Positions 24,890 to 33,947 of a stretch of 64,000 bases of DNA are shown piece after piece. Every line of letters begins with the position of its first letter. Positions within the stretch are counted from its first letter, which is position 1. Source of the DNA: an uncultured Desulfobacter sp. (GTDB taxonomy: Bacteria > Desulfobacterota > Desulfobacteria > Desulfobacterales > Desulfobacteraceae). The notes beneath the pieces were generated by a model. The model worked only from the letters and a program-made list of their open reading frames with translations. It searched no databases and was not told the origin of the DNA. A program made the position numbers and the translations under genes. The stretch is taken from positions 5,242,001-5,306,000 of the forward strand of contig NZ_OY762929.1 in the NCBI RefSeq assembly GCF_963666675.1, given 5' to 3'.

Positions 24890-26111
24890 TTTGATATTCT
24901 CCTGCTTTGGCACGGATAAATTCTTTCCATTTGGGATCGCCGATGGCATCGGCCACGGTGAAGATATCTTTATCCCCCCGGCCGGACTGGTTGATGATGA
25001 TGATGTCATCCCTGGACATGTTGCCGGCTTCCTTGAATGCCCCGGCAAAGGCATGGGAAGACTCCAGGGCCGGGATAATGCCCTCCAGCTGCATGGTCAG
25101 TTTCAGGGCGTCCACCACCTCGGTGTCCGTGGCATATTCAAACCGGGCTTTGCCTTCATCCCGCATGTTGGCAAGGATGGGAGAAACCCCCACATAATCC
25201 AGTCCCGCAGAGATGGAGTGGGTCTCTTTCATCTGGCCGTCCGTGTTTTGCAGAAAATAGGTTTTATACCCCTGGGCAATGCCGGGGCTGGCATCGTCGG
25301 AACAAAGCCGGGAGGCATGGCGGCCCGAGGCGATGCCTTCGCCGCCGGCCTCAACCCCCACAATCTCCACCGGGTCATCCATGAACCCCTGGAAAATCCC
25401 CATGGCATTGGACCCGCCGCCCACACAGGCAAAGACCTTGGACGGCAGACGACCTTCGGCCTTCATGATCTGGGCACGCGCTTCTTTGCCGATAATGGAC
25501 TGGAACCAGGAGACCATTTCAGGAAAGGGATGGGGGCCGCAGGCGGTTCCCAGCACATAGTGGGTGGTGTCCATGTTGGTGACCCAGTCCCGGAACGCCT
25601 CGTTGATGGCATCCTTGAGAATCCGGGTACCGTCGGTGACCGGCACCACGGTGGCACCGAGCTGCTCCATCCAGAACACATTGGGCCGCTGGCGCAGGAC
25701 ATCCACTTCCCCCATGTAGATGGTGCAGTCAAATCCGAACTTGGCGGCCATGGTGGCCGTGGCCACCCCGTGCTGCCCTGCCCCGGTTTCGGCAATCACC
25801 CGTTTTTTACCCATCTTCTTGACCAGAAGCCCCTGGCCCATGACGTTGTTGGCCTTATGGGCGCCGGTGTGATTCAAATCTTCGCGTTTAATATAAATTT
25901 TCGCCCCGCCAAAGTGACGGGTGAGATTTTCGGCATAGGTCAAGGGCGTGGGACGGCAGGAGTATGTGGCCATCAGATTTTCATATTTCTGCCAAAACCC
26001 CGGGTCTTCCTTGGCCTGCCGGAACCGTTCATCCAGTTCCTCAAAGGTGGCCACAAGGATTTCGGGTAAAAACGCCCCGCCAAAGGCGCCGTAATATCCA
26101 CGGTGTTTCAT
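24882..26111 (-). CDS. trpB: Tryptophan synthase beta chain
   Basis: The 409-residue PLP enzyme of the TrpB1 type begins RGYYGAFGGAFLPE. The PLP lysine is Lys86 in HTGAHKANN. ETGAGQHGVATA, the glycine loop CVGGGSNAMG and the closing SGRGDKD motif are all intact. It condenses indole with serine to give tryptophan. The gene lies between gntR (37 bp upstream) and trpA (overlapping), on the minus strand. The other trp genes are not in the window, so the pathway is split across the genome or tryptophan synthase is regulated on its own. Confidence 0.96.
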   Translation of the reverse strand: MKHRGYYGAFGGAFLPEILVATFEELDERFRQAKEDPGFWQKYENLMATYSCRPTPLTYAENLTRHFGGAKIYIKREDLNHTGAHKANNVMGQGLLVKKMGKKRVIAETGAGQHGVATATMAAKFGFDCTIYMGEVDVLRQRPNVFWMEQLGATVVPVTDGTRILKDAINEAFRDWVTNMDTTHYVLGTACGPHPFPEMVSWFQSIIGKEARAQIMKAEGRLPSKVFACVGGGSNAMGIFQGFMDDPVEIVGVEAGGEGIASGRHASRLCSDDASPGIAQGYKTYFLQNTDGQMKETHSISAGLDYVGVSPILANMRDEGKARFEYATDTEVVDALKLTMQLEGIIPALESSHAFAGAFKEAGNMSRDDIIIINQSGRGDKDIFTVADAIGDPKWKEFIRAKAGEYQND

Positions 26112-26148
26112 GTATCTGCCTTTCGTAAAATGGTTGGCAATTTAAAAC

Positions 26149-26874
26149 TTATAGTTGGTTTTTAATGGTCTGGGTAAAGGCAAACCGGTCCGTGCGGCAA
26201 AACAGCACCGAATAGACCGCGCCGGGCGCTTTGGAAAAATTCAACAGCCGCCGCACCACCAGAATGGGATCCAAAGGCGGCAGATCCAAAAGCGCTGCCC
26301 GCTGTTCATTCAAGGTCTCCACCTGGAACTGCTGGGTGCCGTCCGAAGGTGTGAGATAAAACCGTTCCGACACCACCCGGGACAAGGATTTATCCCCAAG
26401 TTCCATATCGTCAATTCCCGCAAACAAATCCGTATCCAGAAAAATATCCTCCAGCAGCACAGGTTCCTCCCGGGCCACGGTGAGACGGGACATGACAAAG
26501 GCGGCTTTTTCGTGAAACGGATTTGCCACATCGCCCTTAACGGTCTTTTTTTCCAAAGGCACAATGACCTTCTTTTGCGTGGGGACCCCCTGGGTTGAAA
26601 ATGCCTGGGAGGTTCCGGCAAGGGAGAACAGATCAATTTGCGGAGAGGGTTCTTTCACAAAGGTTCCGGAGCCGCGCTTTCTTTGGATCAAGCCCCGTTG
26701 TACCAGAATATCCATGGCCTGGCGCACGGTGGGGCGGCCCACCCCATATGACTTGGACAATTCCGTTTCCGAAGGGATCATCTGCCCGGGCGCATAGACA
26801 CCCTCCCGGATACGAGACTGAAGTTGTTCACAAATCTGATGGTACAAGGGGATGGGGGAGTCAGGATTCAGCAT
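26149..26874 (-). CDS. GntR-family regulator of the HutC type (UTRA domain), probably controlling trpBA
   Basis: The 241-residue product has an N-terminal GntR winged helix (PLYHQICEQLQSRIREGVYAPGQMIPSETELSKSYGVGRPTVRQAMDIL, GLIQRKRGSGTFV; about 8-73). It is followed by a UTRA ligand domain (about 95-235) with SRLTVAREEPVLLEDIFLD and the late VVRRLLNF. UTRA domains bind small effectors such as sugars, amino acids or histidine-pathway intermediates. It is the first gene of gntR-trpB-trpA, so control of tryptophan synthase and of itself is likely. A GntR regulator for trp genes is unusual compared with TrpR or attenuation. The effector cannot be told from sequence. Confidence 0.88.
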   Translation of the reverse strand: MLNPDSPIPLYHQICEQLQSRIREGVYAPGQMIPSETELSKSYGVGRPTVRQAMDILVQRGLIQRKRGSGTFVKEPSPQIDLFSLAGTSQAFSTQGVPTQKKVIVPLEKKTVKGDVANPFHEKAAFVMSRLTVAREEPVLLEDIFLDTDLFAGIDDMELGDKSLSRVVSERFYLTPSDGTQQFQVETLNEQRAALLDLPPLDPILVVRRLLNFSKAPGAVYSVLFCRTDRFAFTQTIKNQL

Positions 26875-27232
26875 TGCCTATGTTACCCTTAGGTTGCAGC
26901 CCCCCCGGAGCGAGTATCTCACGTATCATCCGGCAGGCTGTTGAATTAATAGTTGAACGACATCATAATTGACATAATGTAAAGTTGTCAAGACATTTTA
27001 ACAAATCAACGTTATTGAACAGACAAGGTAAATCAACCTTGCCCGGATGCGTTTAATTTGTTACGAAATATATACGGCAGCGACAAACAAATTTGTATGA
27101 AAAATGGAGGAAGCTGGCCTTAATCACGATTTTCCATAAGGCCTCGGCAGCCCACCTGCCCGGGTATATCAAACTACCGGCACACAAGCGGCCCAAAGTA
27201 TAATTCTAACAGGCCTTCTGGAGGAGATCATC
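26875..27232. other. Intergenic region between divergent gntR and the di-haem lipoprotein gene
   Basis: 358 bp. The left part holds the gntR promoter and inverted repeat (26962-26991). The right part, just before the cytochrome gene, contains GGCCTTA/TAAGGCC arms (about 27117-27144) and a CCGGGTA/TACCGG pair, which suggests a structured leader. No gene was seen. Confidence 0.5.
26962..26991 (-). promoter_or_regulatory. gntR-trpBA promoter with overlapping operator-like inverted repeat
   Basis: Read on the minus strand, TTGACA (26991-26986) is followed after 18 bases by TATGAT (26967-26962), a good sigma-70 pair 88 bp before the gntR start. The same DNA holds a perfect TTGACA-N11-TGTCAA inverted repeat (26969-26991), placed where a bound repressor would block the promoter. 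Autoregulation by the GntR protein is an inference. Confidence 0.6.
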
Positions 27233-27718
27233 ATGGATACCAAATATTTCACACCCATTATTATTATTTTGGCCGCAGCGGCGATGCTGGTTTGCGGCTG
27301 CTACCCCAAACGGGTCGGCCCCGTGGGGCCCGAAGGAAAACAACTGACCTGGGAGGAAATGGACCTGGGCCAGCGAAAGGCCCATATGCGGCAGAAGGTG
27401 CTGCCGGTCGCCGCAGATGTCTTCACCACCTGGCGGCCCGAACGATTTGCCCGGATAGATTGCACCCTCTGCCATGCCCAGGGCGACACCCAGGGGATAT
27501 ACGACATGCCCACGGCCGACCTGCCCCGACTGAGCGGGGAACTGCTTTTGGGCCCCGAATTTGCCAGGGCGCCGGAAACCACCCGGCTCAAACTTGACCG
27601 CCTGGTTCCCGAAATGTCGGCAGCCCTCGGCCTCAAGCCGTTCAGTATAATTACCCGGACAGGTTTTGGCTGCTATTCATGCCATTTGGGACCAGACGGC
27701 CCCATGTTCGGAAATTAA
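27233..27718 (+). CDS. Di-haem c-type cytochrome lipoprotein
   Basis: The 161-residue product has an N-terminal hydrophobic segment ending in a lipobox-like VCGC (Cys23), so it is probably a lipoprotein. Two c-type haem attachment motifs are present: CTLCH (77-81) and CYSCH (147-151). The spacing and the rest of the sequence do not match a named cytochrome family that I recognise. It would sit in the periplasm or outer membrane and carry electrons. The ribosome site GGAGGAG is strong. The following kinase gene starts 83 bp later on the same strand, so the two might be linked. Confidence 0.8.
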   Translation: MDTKYFTPIIIILAAAAMLVCGCYPKRVGPVGPEGKQLTWEEMDLGQRKAHMRQKVLPVAADVFTTWRPERFARIDCTLCHAQGDTQGIYDMPTADLPRLSGELLLGPEFARAPETTRLKLDRLVPEMSAALGLKPFSIITRTGFGCYSCHLGPDGPMFGN

Positions 27719-27800
27719 CGGGCCGCATCCTGCCCGACAAGGGAGGGGATATTTCAATTCCGCCCCCAAATTGACCACCTCTGATACTTAGGACTTCGGT

Positions 27801-30437
27801 GTGAAAATACCCTATAATATTAACAATCTGTTTGCCGACACCAAATTTAACGCGCATCCCCACGCATGCATTATTTATGACGACCTGTTGCATTATCGAA
27901 GCGTTGCATCCGCCTTCATTCTCGATGGATTAAATAGAAATGAAAAGTGTATCATGGCCGTTGATGCGTATCACCCTGATGATATAAGAAAAGATTTTCG
28001 AGGCGCAGGCATTGATATTGAGTCATACATTGAAGACGGCAAACTCATCCTTGTCGATGTGAAATCGTCATACGCCGGAACGGCCGAATTTGACCCTGAT
28101 GCAACAATAAAAATATGGCAGGAAACCTGCGATCAAATTGTTTTTGAAGGATATGCGGCGCTTCGTGTTGTCGGGGAAGCGACATTTTCCCTTGGAAGTC
28201 CGGATTTGGTTGATAAACTGATCTATTATGAAAATATCATCAACGAAGTACTATTTAAAAAGTTCCCATTTAAATCCTTATGTGTGTATGATCGAAAATT
28301 ATATCCTGCAGAAATAATAAAGACGGCCATCAGTGCCCATCCTATCCTTTTTTATAATGACAAACTGTTCACAGAAAATATTCATTACATTCCGCCACAG
28401 ATCTATTTTAAAGATGACACCGCAAGGGACGAAATTGATGTCATGTTGAGAAATATCCAACGAAACAATGAGAATATCATTGCATTAAAGGATAGTGAGG
28501 CAAAATTTCGCATGATGTTCGACAAAGCACCCTTAAGCTATCAATCCTTAGATGAGCAAGGCAACTTCATAGAGATCAATGAAAACTGGTTGAACGTTCT
28601 CGGTTATACGAAAGAGGAGGTTATCGGCCGGAACTTCAGTCAGTTTCTTCATCCGAAATGGAAAGATCATTTTAAAAACAACTTCCCCCGTTTTAAATCA
28701 GTTGGAGAAATACTGGGCATTGAGTTTGAAATGATAAAAAAAGACGGATCAACCATCATGGTCTCTTTTCACGGAAAAATTGCCAAAAATCCGGATGACT
28801 CCTTTTCAAGGACCCATTGTATATTCCAGGATATAACCGATCGTAATAAATCCGAAAAAGAGCGGATGGAGTATTCCCAGAACCTTGAAACCATTTTCAG
28901 CAGTGCGCCCAATATATTAATATTGATTGATGAGTCCGGACGAATCAAAAAAATTAATCAAAAAGGGGCCGACATCAATGGAAAAAGCTGTGACGCATTA
29001 ACGGGCATTCTCTGCGGCAATTTGTTTAATTGTGTTAATGCAATCGATGACAAGATTTGCGGGCACGGCCCTAACTGTGTTAACTGCGTTGTGACGAATA
29101 TGATCAGGTCAACCTTTGAAACCGGCAAGTCGCAAATCGAACAAGAGGGGCAAACAACTGTTTTTTCAGATGATAAGAAAACCGAGCGGGTTTTCTTGAT
29201 TTCCACGGCCATCATTCAAATGGATTCTGAAAAAAATGTGCTGTTGTCTTTGATAGAGACAACGCGATTAAAACAATTGGAAAAACAATTACAGCAGTCT
29301 CAAAAGATGGAGGCCATCGGCAATCTTGCCGGCGGCATCGCCCATGATTTCAACAATATTCTATCGCCCATCATCGGCATGTCGGAACTGATGATGGATG
29401 ATCTTCCGGACGACAGCTTGGAGATGGAGTATGCCAACGAAATAAATAAATCCGGTCATAGAGCCAAAGAACTGGTGGCGCAAATTCTTGCCTTCAGCCG
29501 TCAATCCGAACAAGGAAAAATACCGGTAAAGTTCCAGGACATTTTAAAAGAAGTGTTCAACCTTTGCCGTTCGACCATCCCCGCAAACATTACGATTGAA
29601 CAAAAAATAGACCCGGCGTGTGGTTCGGTACTGGGCAATGCCACACAACTTCATCAAATCGGCATGAACCTGATCACCAATGCATACCACGCCGTTCAAG
29701 AAAAAAACGGCACCATAACGGTAACCCTCGGGGAAATCAAAATTGACCGGATAAATGCCATTGAGACAATTATGGAGCCGGGCAAATATGTGCTGTTTAC
29801 GGTTTCCGACGATGGCATTGGTATGCCCAGAGAGATAAAAAACAAGATATTTGATCCATACTTTACAACCAAAAAGCAAGGTAAAGGCACCGGCCTTGGA
29901 CTCTCAGTCGTATATGGAATCGTTAAGGAGTATGGTGGTGAGATTGACGTGACAACAAAAATGGGTTTGGGCACGACATTCAAAATTTATCTGCCGTTAA
30001 TGGATGATCCAAAAAATACGATCGAAATAGAACCCGAGCCCGACCTTAAAATGGGCCATGAACATATACTCCTGGTTGATGATGAAAAATCCGTCGCCGA
30101 AATTGAACAGCGGATGCTCCAACGGCTGGGTTATCAAGTGACATCACGCACCGATAGCGTGGATGCCCTTGAACTCTTCCGTTCAAATCCGGATGCGTTT
30201 GACATGGTTATTACGGATATGACAATGCCGAATATGACCGGCGATCAACTTGCGAATGCAATTTTTTCAATAAAACCGCATACGCCGATTATCATTTGTA
30301 CCGGATTCAGCGAAAGACTCAGCAAAGAGCAGGCGGCATCCGCAGGCATACAAGGGTTTTTGATGAAGCCCGTTGTAAAATCGGATCTGGCCCGGATGGT
30401 GCGAAGCGTATTGGACCAATCCCAAAGCGCCGAATAG
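27801..30437 (+). CDS. MEDS/PAS hybrid sensor histidine kinase with receiver domain
   Basis: The product has 878 residues starting at GTG. Residues about 10-195 match the MEDS (DcmR-type) sensory domain: HACIIYDD, an FILDGLNRNEKCIM strand and a KFPFKSLCVYDR block. PAS-type domains follow at about 235-355 and 365-490; the second contains a cluster of Cys (CGNLFNC, CGHGPNCVNC) that could bind a metal or haem. The HisKA box GGIAHDFNN has the phospho-acceptor His515. An HATPase domain with DDGIGMP and GTGLGLSVVYGI follows. A C-terminal receiver has Asp806 in MVITDMTMPNMTG. There are no transmembrane segments, so sensing is cytoplasmic. Output partner unknown; it is convergent with the Zra-like regulator. 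Confidence 0.87.
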   Translation: MKIPYNINNLFADTKFNAHPHACIIYDDLLHYRSVASAFILDGLNRNEKCIMAVDAYHPDDIRKDFRGAGIDIESYIEDGKLILVDVKSSYAGTAEFDPDATIKIWQETCDQIVFEGYAALRVVGEATFSLGSPDLVDKLIYYENIINEVLFKKFPFKSLCVYDRKLYPAEIIKTAISAHPILFYNDKLFTENIHYIPPQIYFKDDTARDEIDVMLRNIQRNNENIIALKDSEAKFRMMFDKAPLSYQSLDEQGNFIEINENWLNVLGYTKEEVIGRNFSQFLHPKWKDHFKNNFPRFKSVGEILGIEFEMIKKDGSTIMVSFHGKIAKNPDDSFSRTHCIFQDITDRNKSEKERMEYSQNLETIFSSAPNILILIDESGRIKKINQKGADINGKSCDALTGILCGNLFNCVNAIDDKICGHGPNCVNCVVTNMIRSTFETGKSQIEQEGQTTVFSDDKKTERVFLISTAIIQMDSEKNVLLSLIETTRLKQLEKQLQQSQKMEAIGNLAGGIAHDFNNILSPIIGMSELMMDDLPDDSLEMEYANEINKSGHRAKELVAQILAFSRQSEQGKIPVKFQDILKEVFNLCRSTIPANITIEQKIDPACGSVLGNATQLHQIGMNLITNAYHAVQEKNGTITVTLGEIKIDRINAIETIMEPGKYVLFTVSDDGIGMPREIKNKIFDPYFTTKKQGKGTGLGLSVVYGIVKEYGGEIDVTTKMGLGTTFKIYLPLMDDPKNTIEIEPEPDLKMGHEHILLVDDEKSVAEIEQRMLQRLGYQVTSRTDSVDALELFRSNPDAFDMVITDMTMPNMTGDQLANAIFSIKPHTPIIICTGFSERLSKEQAASAGIQGFLMKPVVKSDLARMVRSVLDQSQSAE

Positions 30438-30475
30438 TGATTTGTAGCTGTTCAAGGCCCATGATCAGAATCGAA

Positions 30476-31861
30476 TCAAGGGTTTGCCGGCAAAATCTTC
30501 TCCAGGTCCAGATTGTGCCGCTTAAGCTTATTGTTCAATGTGGTTCTTGTGATGTTAAGAATTTTAGCCGCTTCGGTTTTGTTACCCTTGGTCTGCTTGA
30601 GTGTCTCAACCAGGGCGATACTTTCGATTTCATTCAGGGTTTTTCCGCCCCCGGCGAGGTCATGGCCGATCATGTTGTCCGGTTCATAATCCTTTAATAC
30701 GTTGGCAGGAAGATCTTTTTCACAGATATACTGCCCCAGGCACAAAATAATGGCGCGTTCGATGATATTTTCAAGTTCGCGCACGTTGCCCGGCCAGCCG
30801 TATTTGACCAGGGCATCCATGGCCATGGGGGTAAACCCTTTAATATCCTTGTTGTTCTCCCGTGTGTACCTGTCTAAAAACTTTTTGGCCAGCAACGGGA
30901 TGTCATCGGCCCGGTCCCGCAGCGGCGGCACCTTAACATTGATGACGTTAAGCCGGTAAAACAGATCCCGGCGGAAATTACCCGCCTCCACCTCTTGTTC
31001 CAGATCTTTGTTGGTGGCCACAATCACACGCACATCAATGTTTATCACCTTATCGGACCCCACCTTCTGGATCTCTTTTTCCTGGAGGACCCTGAGCAGC
31101 TTTACCTGCATGGACAAGGGGATCTCGCCGATTTCATCAAGGAAAATGGAGCCCTTGTCCGCCGATAAAAATAGACCGTCACGGGGTTTATCCGCCCCGG
31201 TGAACGCCCCTTTTTCATGGCCGAACAATTCAGATTCCAGCAGGGTTTCACTTAAGGCGGCACAATTCACCGAGATCAAAGACTTCTCTTTTCGTTTGCT
31301 GTTGGTGTGAATGGCCTTGGCAAACAGCTCTTTACCGGTGCCGCTCTCCCCGGAGATTAAAATATTGGCATCTGTGGGCGCGGCAATTTTAGCCGTGTCA
31401 ATGACCTCCCTGATGGCCGGACTTGTGCCGATGATTCCGGAAAAATCGCCCTGGCCCAGCAATTGTTCTTTCAGTTGCGTGTTTTCCAGGGCCAATTGAA
31501 GGTGTTGGGTGACCCGCTCAATGGAGAGCTTGAGCTCTTCAAAATTCAAAGGTTTGGTCAGATAATCATCCGCCCCCAGGCGCATGGCCTCAACCGCTTT
31601 GTCCACCGACGAGTATGCCGTCATGATGATGACCGGTACGGCCGGATTGAAATGCTTGATCGCTTTGAGGGCCTCCATGCCGCCCACGTTGGCCATCCTT
31701 ACATCCATGAGCACAAGGTCATAGGGGGCCTCCTGCACCTGGCGGATGGCATCCGCACCGTCCTTGACGCATTCAATGGCGTAAGAAAGGCTCTTTAAAA
31801 GGGTTTCCAGCATTGACAGGTGGGCTGCGTCATCATCAACAATCAGTAATCGGCCTTTCAT
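30476..31861 (-). CDS. zraR: Sigma-54-dependent response regulator, ZraR/AtoC type
   Basis: The 461-residue product begins with a receiver domain whose phospho-acceptor is Asp53 (LVLMDVRM). The AAA+ sigma-54 activator domain has Walker A GESGTGKE (171-178), the sigma-54 contact motif GAFTGA (218-223) and an FLDEIGE Walker B. A Fis-type helix-turn-helix ends the protein (about 418-455, TEAAKILNITRTTLNNKLKRH). It activates sigma-54 promoters. Its start overlaps the kinase stop (4 bp), and the divergent zraP-like gene has a sigma-54 promoter, so zinc or envelope stress control like E. coli ZraPSR is likely. The gene name is given by analogy. Confidence 0.9.
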   Translation of the reverse strand: MKGRLLIVDDDAAHLSMLETLLKSLSYAIECVKDGADAIRQVQEAPYDLVLMDVRMANVGGMEALKAIKHFNPAVPVIIMTAYSSVDKAVEAMRLGADDYLTKPLNFEELKLSIERVTQHLQLALENTQLKEQLLGQGDFSGIIGTSPAIREVIDTAKIAAPTDANILISGESGTGKELFAKAIHTNSKRKEKSLISVNCAALSETLLESELFGHEKGAFTGADKPRDGLFLSADKGSIFLDEIGEIPLSMQVKLLRVLQEKEIQKVGSDKVINIDVRVIVATNKDLEQEVEAGNFRRDLFYRLNVINVKVPPLRDRADDIPLLAKKFLDRYTRENNKDIKGFTPMAMDALVKYGWPGNVRELENIIERAIILCLGQYICEKDLPANVLKDYEPDNMIGHDLAGGGKTLNEIESIALVETLKQTKGNKTEAAKILNITRTTLNNKLKRHNLDLEKILPANP

Positions 31862-33714
31862 ATCAGTTCCTCTTGGCTCTGCCCCGGGTTATTTTGTTCC
31901 AGGGGAATTGAAATCACAAATGTGGTCCCCTTGCTTTCCAAGCTCTCTATGGAGATGGTTCCGCCATGGGTTTCGACGATCTTAAAGGCGATGGCAAGGC
32001 CAAGGCCTGTCCCGCTTTTTTTAGTGGTAAAATAGGGATTGAATATATTGGCCTGGTCCTCGTTCGATATGCCGCCGCCCGTATCTGAAATTTCAAATTG
32101 CAGGCGCTTTTCCACGGTTTTAACATTGACGGTCAAGGTGCCGCCGGATGGCATGGCCTGGATGGCGTTAATAAACACGTTGAGCAGCACCTGGGTCAAC
32201 CGGTCTTTGTCCACCTCAACCTCGGGCAGATCGGGTGCCACAGCACTGCTGATTTTTATACCTGCCGGGTCCGCCTCATATTTGATCAGCCGCAACGCCT
32301 TGTCCACCAGTTCAAAAGCCCTGGTTTTCTTTAATTCAAGTTTAATGGGCCGGGCAAACTCAAGCAGTTCCGAGATGACCCGGTTCACCCGGTCCACCTC
32401 TTCGGCCATGATGTTGGCGGCTTTTTTATTATCAGGCTGGGCATCAAACAGGCTGCTGAAATAGGTGGCGTAGCCTTTTATGGAACTTAAGGGATTTCTG
32501 ACCTCATGGGCCACACCTGCGGCAAGGGTCCCTACGGCCGCAAGCTTCTCTTTCTGTTTGATCTCACGCTCCAGGGCCCTGATCCGGCTCAGGTCGTTGA
32601 GAATGAAAACATGGCCGATGAAGTTGCCCTGGGCCCCCACGGTTTTTGTGATGGTTACCGAGACCGGAATGGCCCGTCCGTCGGCGGACGGCAATTTCAG
32701 CTCCTGTTCTGACACAACACCGCCGTTATCCACCCGGCCCAGCCGTGAAAGCAGGGACGCCGGCAATACCCGGCCGGCGTTTTTATCTTTTATCTGGTCG
32801 AGCTTTTTTTGCAGGAGACTGGAAGCGGTTTCATTGACATAGATCACCTTTCCCCCATCATCCACCGCCACAATCCCCATGGGCAGGCTTGTGACAAGTT
32901 CTGAGGCAAATGCCCGGGTGTCCGATAAAAGCCTGCGGGAGCGGGCATGGTTCTGGGCCCAGAACAAAGAGACAATGCCGCCAAGCCCAAGGAATAAAAT
33001 CAGCACGATGCTCATGAAACTGTTTTGAAGATCTTCCTTGCGGGCGTGTTCAAACGGTTCGATATCCATGCCGATGAAAATGACGGGTCTGTTGTCAGGG
33101 TCCAAAAGGCGCGCCCGGGATTGACCCCTGATCCACCCCTGGGAACACGCGTGGGAATCGCCCATGTGGCCGTTGCCCATCATATGACGCCTTGACCCTT
33201 TACCCTGACCATGGGGATGCTGCCCATGCTCCCTCAACGTCGGCAAAAACGTTTTATAGACCTCAAAATAGTCTTTTGAGCCCCGGACCTTGACCGTCCG
33301 CCATTGGGGGAGATCAGAGGGAGGGGCGTCCGCATTGGAAAGGGGCGGGGTAAACGAAGTACCTATTTTATCCTTTTGATCGTGGGCAAGGATCATCCCT
33401 GATTGATCCGTGATAACAATATAGGAGATGTCCCCCAGGGCCGCCGTTTCCGCCATCAAAGTCTGTAGATGGGCCTCACTTCCCATCCGCCCCATCATCC
33501 CGGTGATCGATCCCGCTTCAAAGGATCGAATCAGTGCCGCGCCTTTTTCAGAAAGGATCTGTCCCATATATTTTTTTTCACGGTTATAGTTCATGGCGGC
33601 CTGGGTGACCACCACGCCCACCAGGACCACACTGATTCCAATGATCACCCAGGGGGATATGGACCGGTTTAGACGGGGTGTTTTATGCTTTGATATCATA
33701 CGCCTTTGCTTCAC
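31858..33714 (-). CDS. zraS: Sensor histidine kinase, ZraS type
   Basis: The 618-residue product has a first transmembrane segment at about 21-42. A periplasmic sensor region follows to about residue 235, with a His/Met/Gly-rich part (EHGQHPHGQGKG, HMMGNGHMGDSHA) that may bind metal. A second transmembrane segment is at about 237-257. Then come a PAS domain (about 275-390) and a HisKA domain with His403 in AAGVAHEVRNPLSSIKGYATYF. The HATPase ends with DTGGGISNED and GTGLGLAIAFKIVETHGG. The length and His-rich loop exceed E. coli ZraS, so the signal may not be identical. It is co-transcribed with the regulator and divergent from zraP. Confidence 0.88.
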   Translation of the reverse strand: MKQRRMISKHKTPRLNRSISPWVIIGISVVLVGVVVTQAAMNYNREKKYMGQILSEKGAALIRSFEAGSITGMMGRMGSEAHLQTLMAETAALGDISYIVITDQSGMILAHDQKDKIGTSFTPPLSNADAPPSDLPQWRTVKVRGSKDYFEVYKTFLPTLREHGQHPHGQGKGSRRHMMGNGHMGDSHACSQGWIRGQSRARLLDPDNRPVIFIGMDIEPFEHARKEDLQNSFMSIVLILFLGLGGIVSLFWAQNHARSRRLLSDTRAFASELVTSLPMGIVAVDDGGKVIYVNETASSLLQKKLDQIKDKNAGRVLPASLLSRLGRVDNGGVVSEQELKLPSADGRAIPVSVTITKTVGAQGNFIGHVFILNDLSRIRALEREIKQKEKLAAVGTLAAGVAHEVRNPLSSIKGYATYFSSLFDAQPDNKKAANIMAEEVDRVNRVISELLEFARPIKLELKKTRAFELVDKALRLIKYEADPAGIKISSAVAPDLPEVEVDKDRLTQVLLNVFINAIQAMPSGGTLTVNVKTVEKRLQFEISDTGGGISNEDQANIFNPYFTTKKSGTGLGLAIAFKIVETHGGTISIESLESKGTTFVISIPLEQNNPGQSQEELI

Positions 33715-33798
33715 TGATTAAATTTTAACCACCGGTTATCCGGCAAAGTGATTAAAATTTAATCACGGCATCTCCTTTTTTACAATGGTTAGAAACCA
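33714..33798. promoter_or_regulatory. Cluster of inverted repeats, likely ZraR-type enhancer sites
   Basis: Three related repeats lie between the divergent zraS and zraP genes. These are an imperfect 19-mer CTGATTAAATTTTAACCAC (33714-33732), a perfect 19-mer GTGATTAAAATTTAATCAC (33748-33766), and TGGTTAGAAACCA (33786-33798). They lie 52-136 bp upstream of the sigma-54 promoter, the usual place for activator binding. The first touches the zraS start codon, so autoregulation is possible. Confidence 0.6.
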
Positions 33799-33849
33799 CT
33801 AAAATAAAATATCTTTTAATTACAAATGGTTACACATCAATAATTCTTA

Positions 33850-33865
33850 TGGCATACCAGTTGCA
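33850..33865 (+). promoter_or_regulatory. Sigma-54 promoter for zraP
   Basis: TGGCATACCAGTTGCA shows GG and GC separated by exactly 10 bases and matches the TGGCAC-N5-TTGCW consensus except for one base. It lies 82 bp before the zraP start and downstream of the candidate enhancer repeats. Confidence 0.8.
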
Positions 33866-33947
33866 ATATTAGGTCCATGAAGTTTGAACGGTGTACATAT
33901 TTTAATAATTTAACCTTTATAACCACCTAACTTAAAAGGAGTTTATC

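Noticed and set aside
24890..25054. N-terminal extension of TrpA
   Set aside because: The extension overlaps trpB, reads as a shadow of it, and the shorter start matches known TrpA proteins.
24891..26069. 392-codon open frame on the + strand opposite trpB
   Set aside because: It is the complement of a highly conserved gene, with low-complexity His/Gly-rich translation and no ribosome site.
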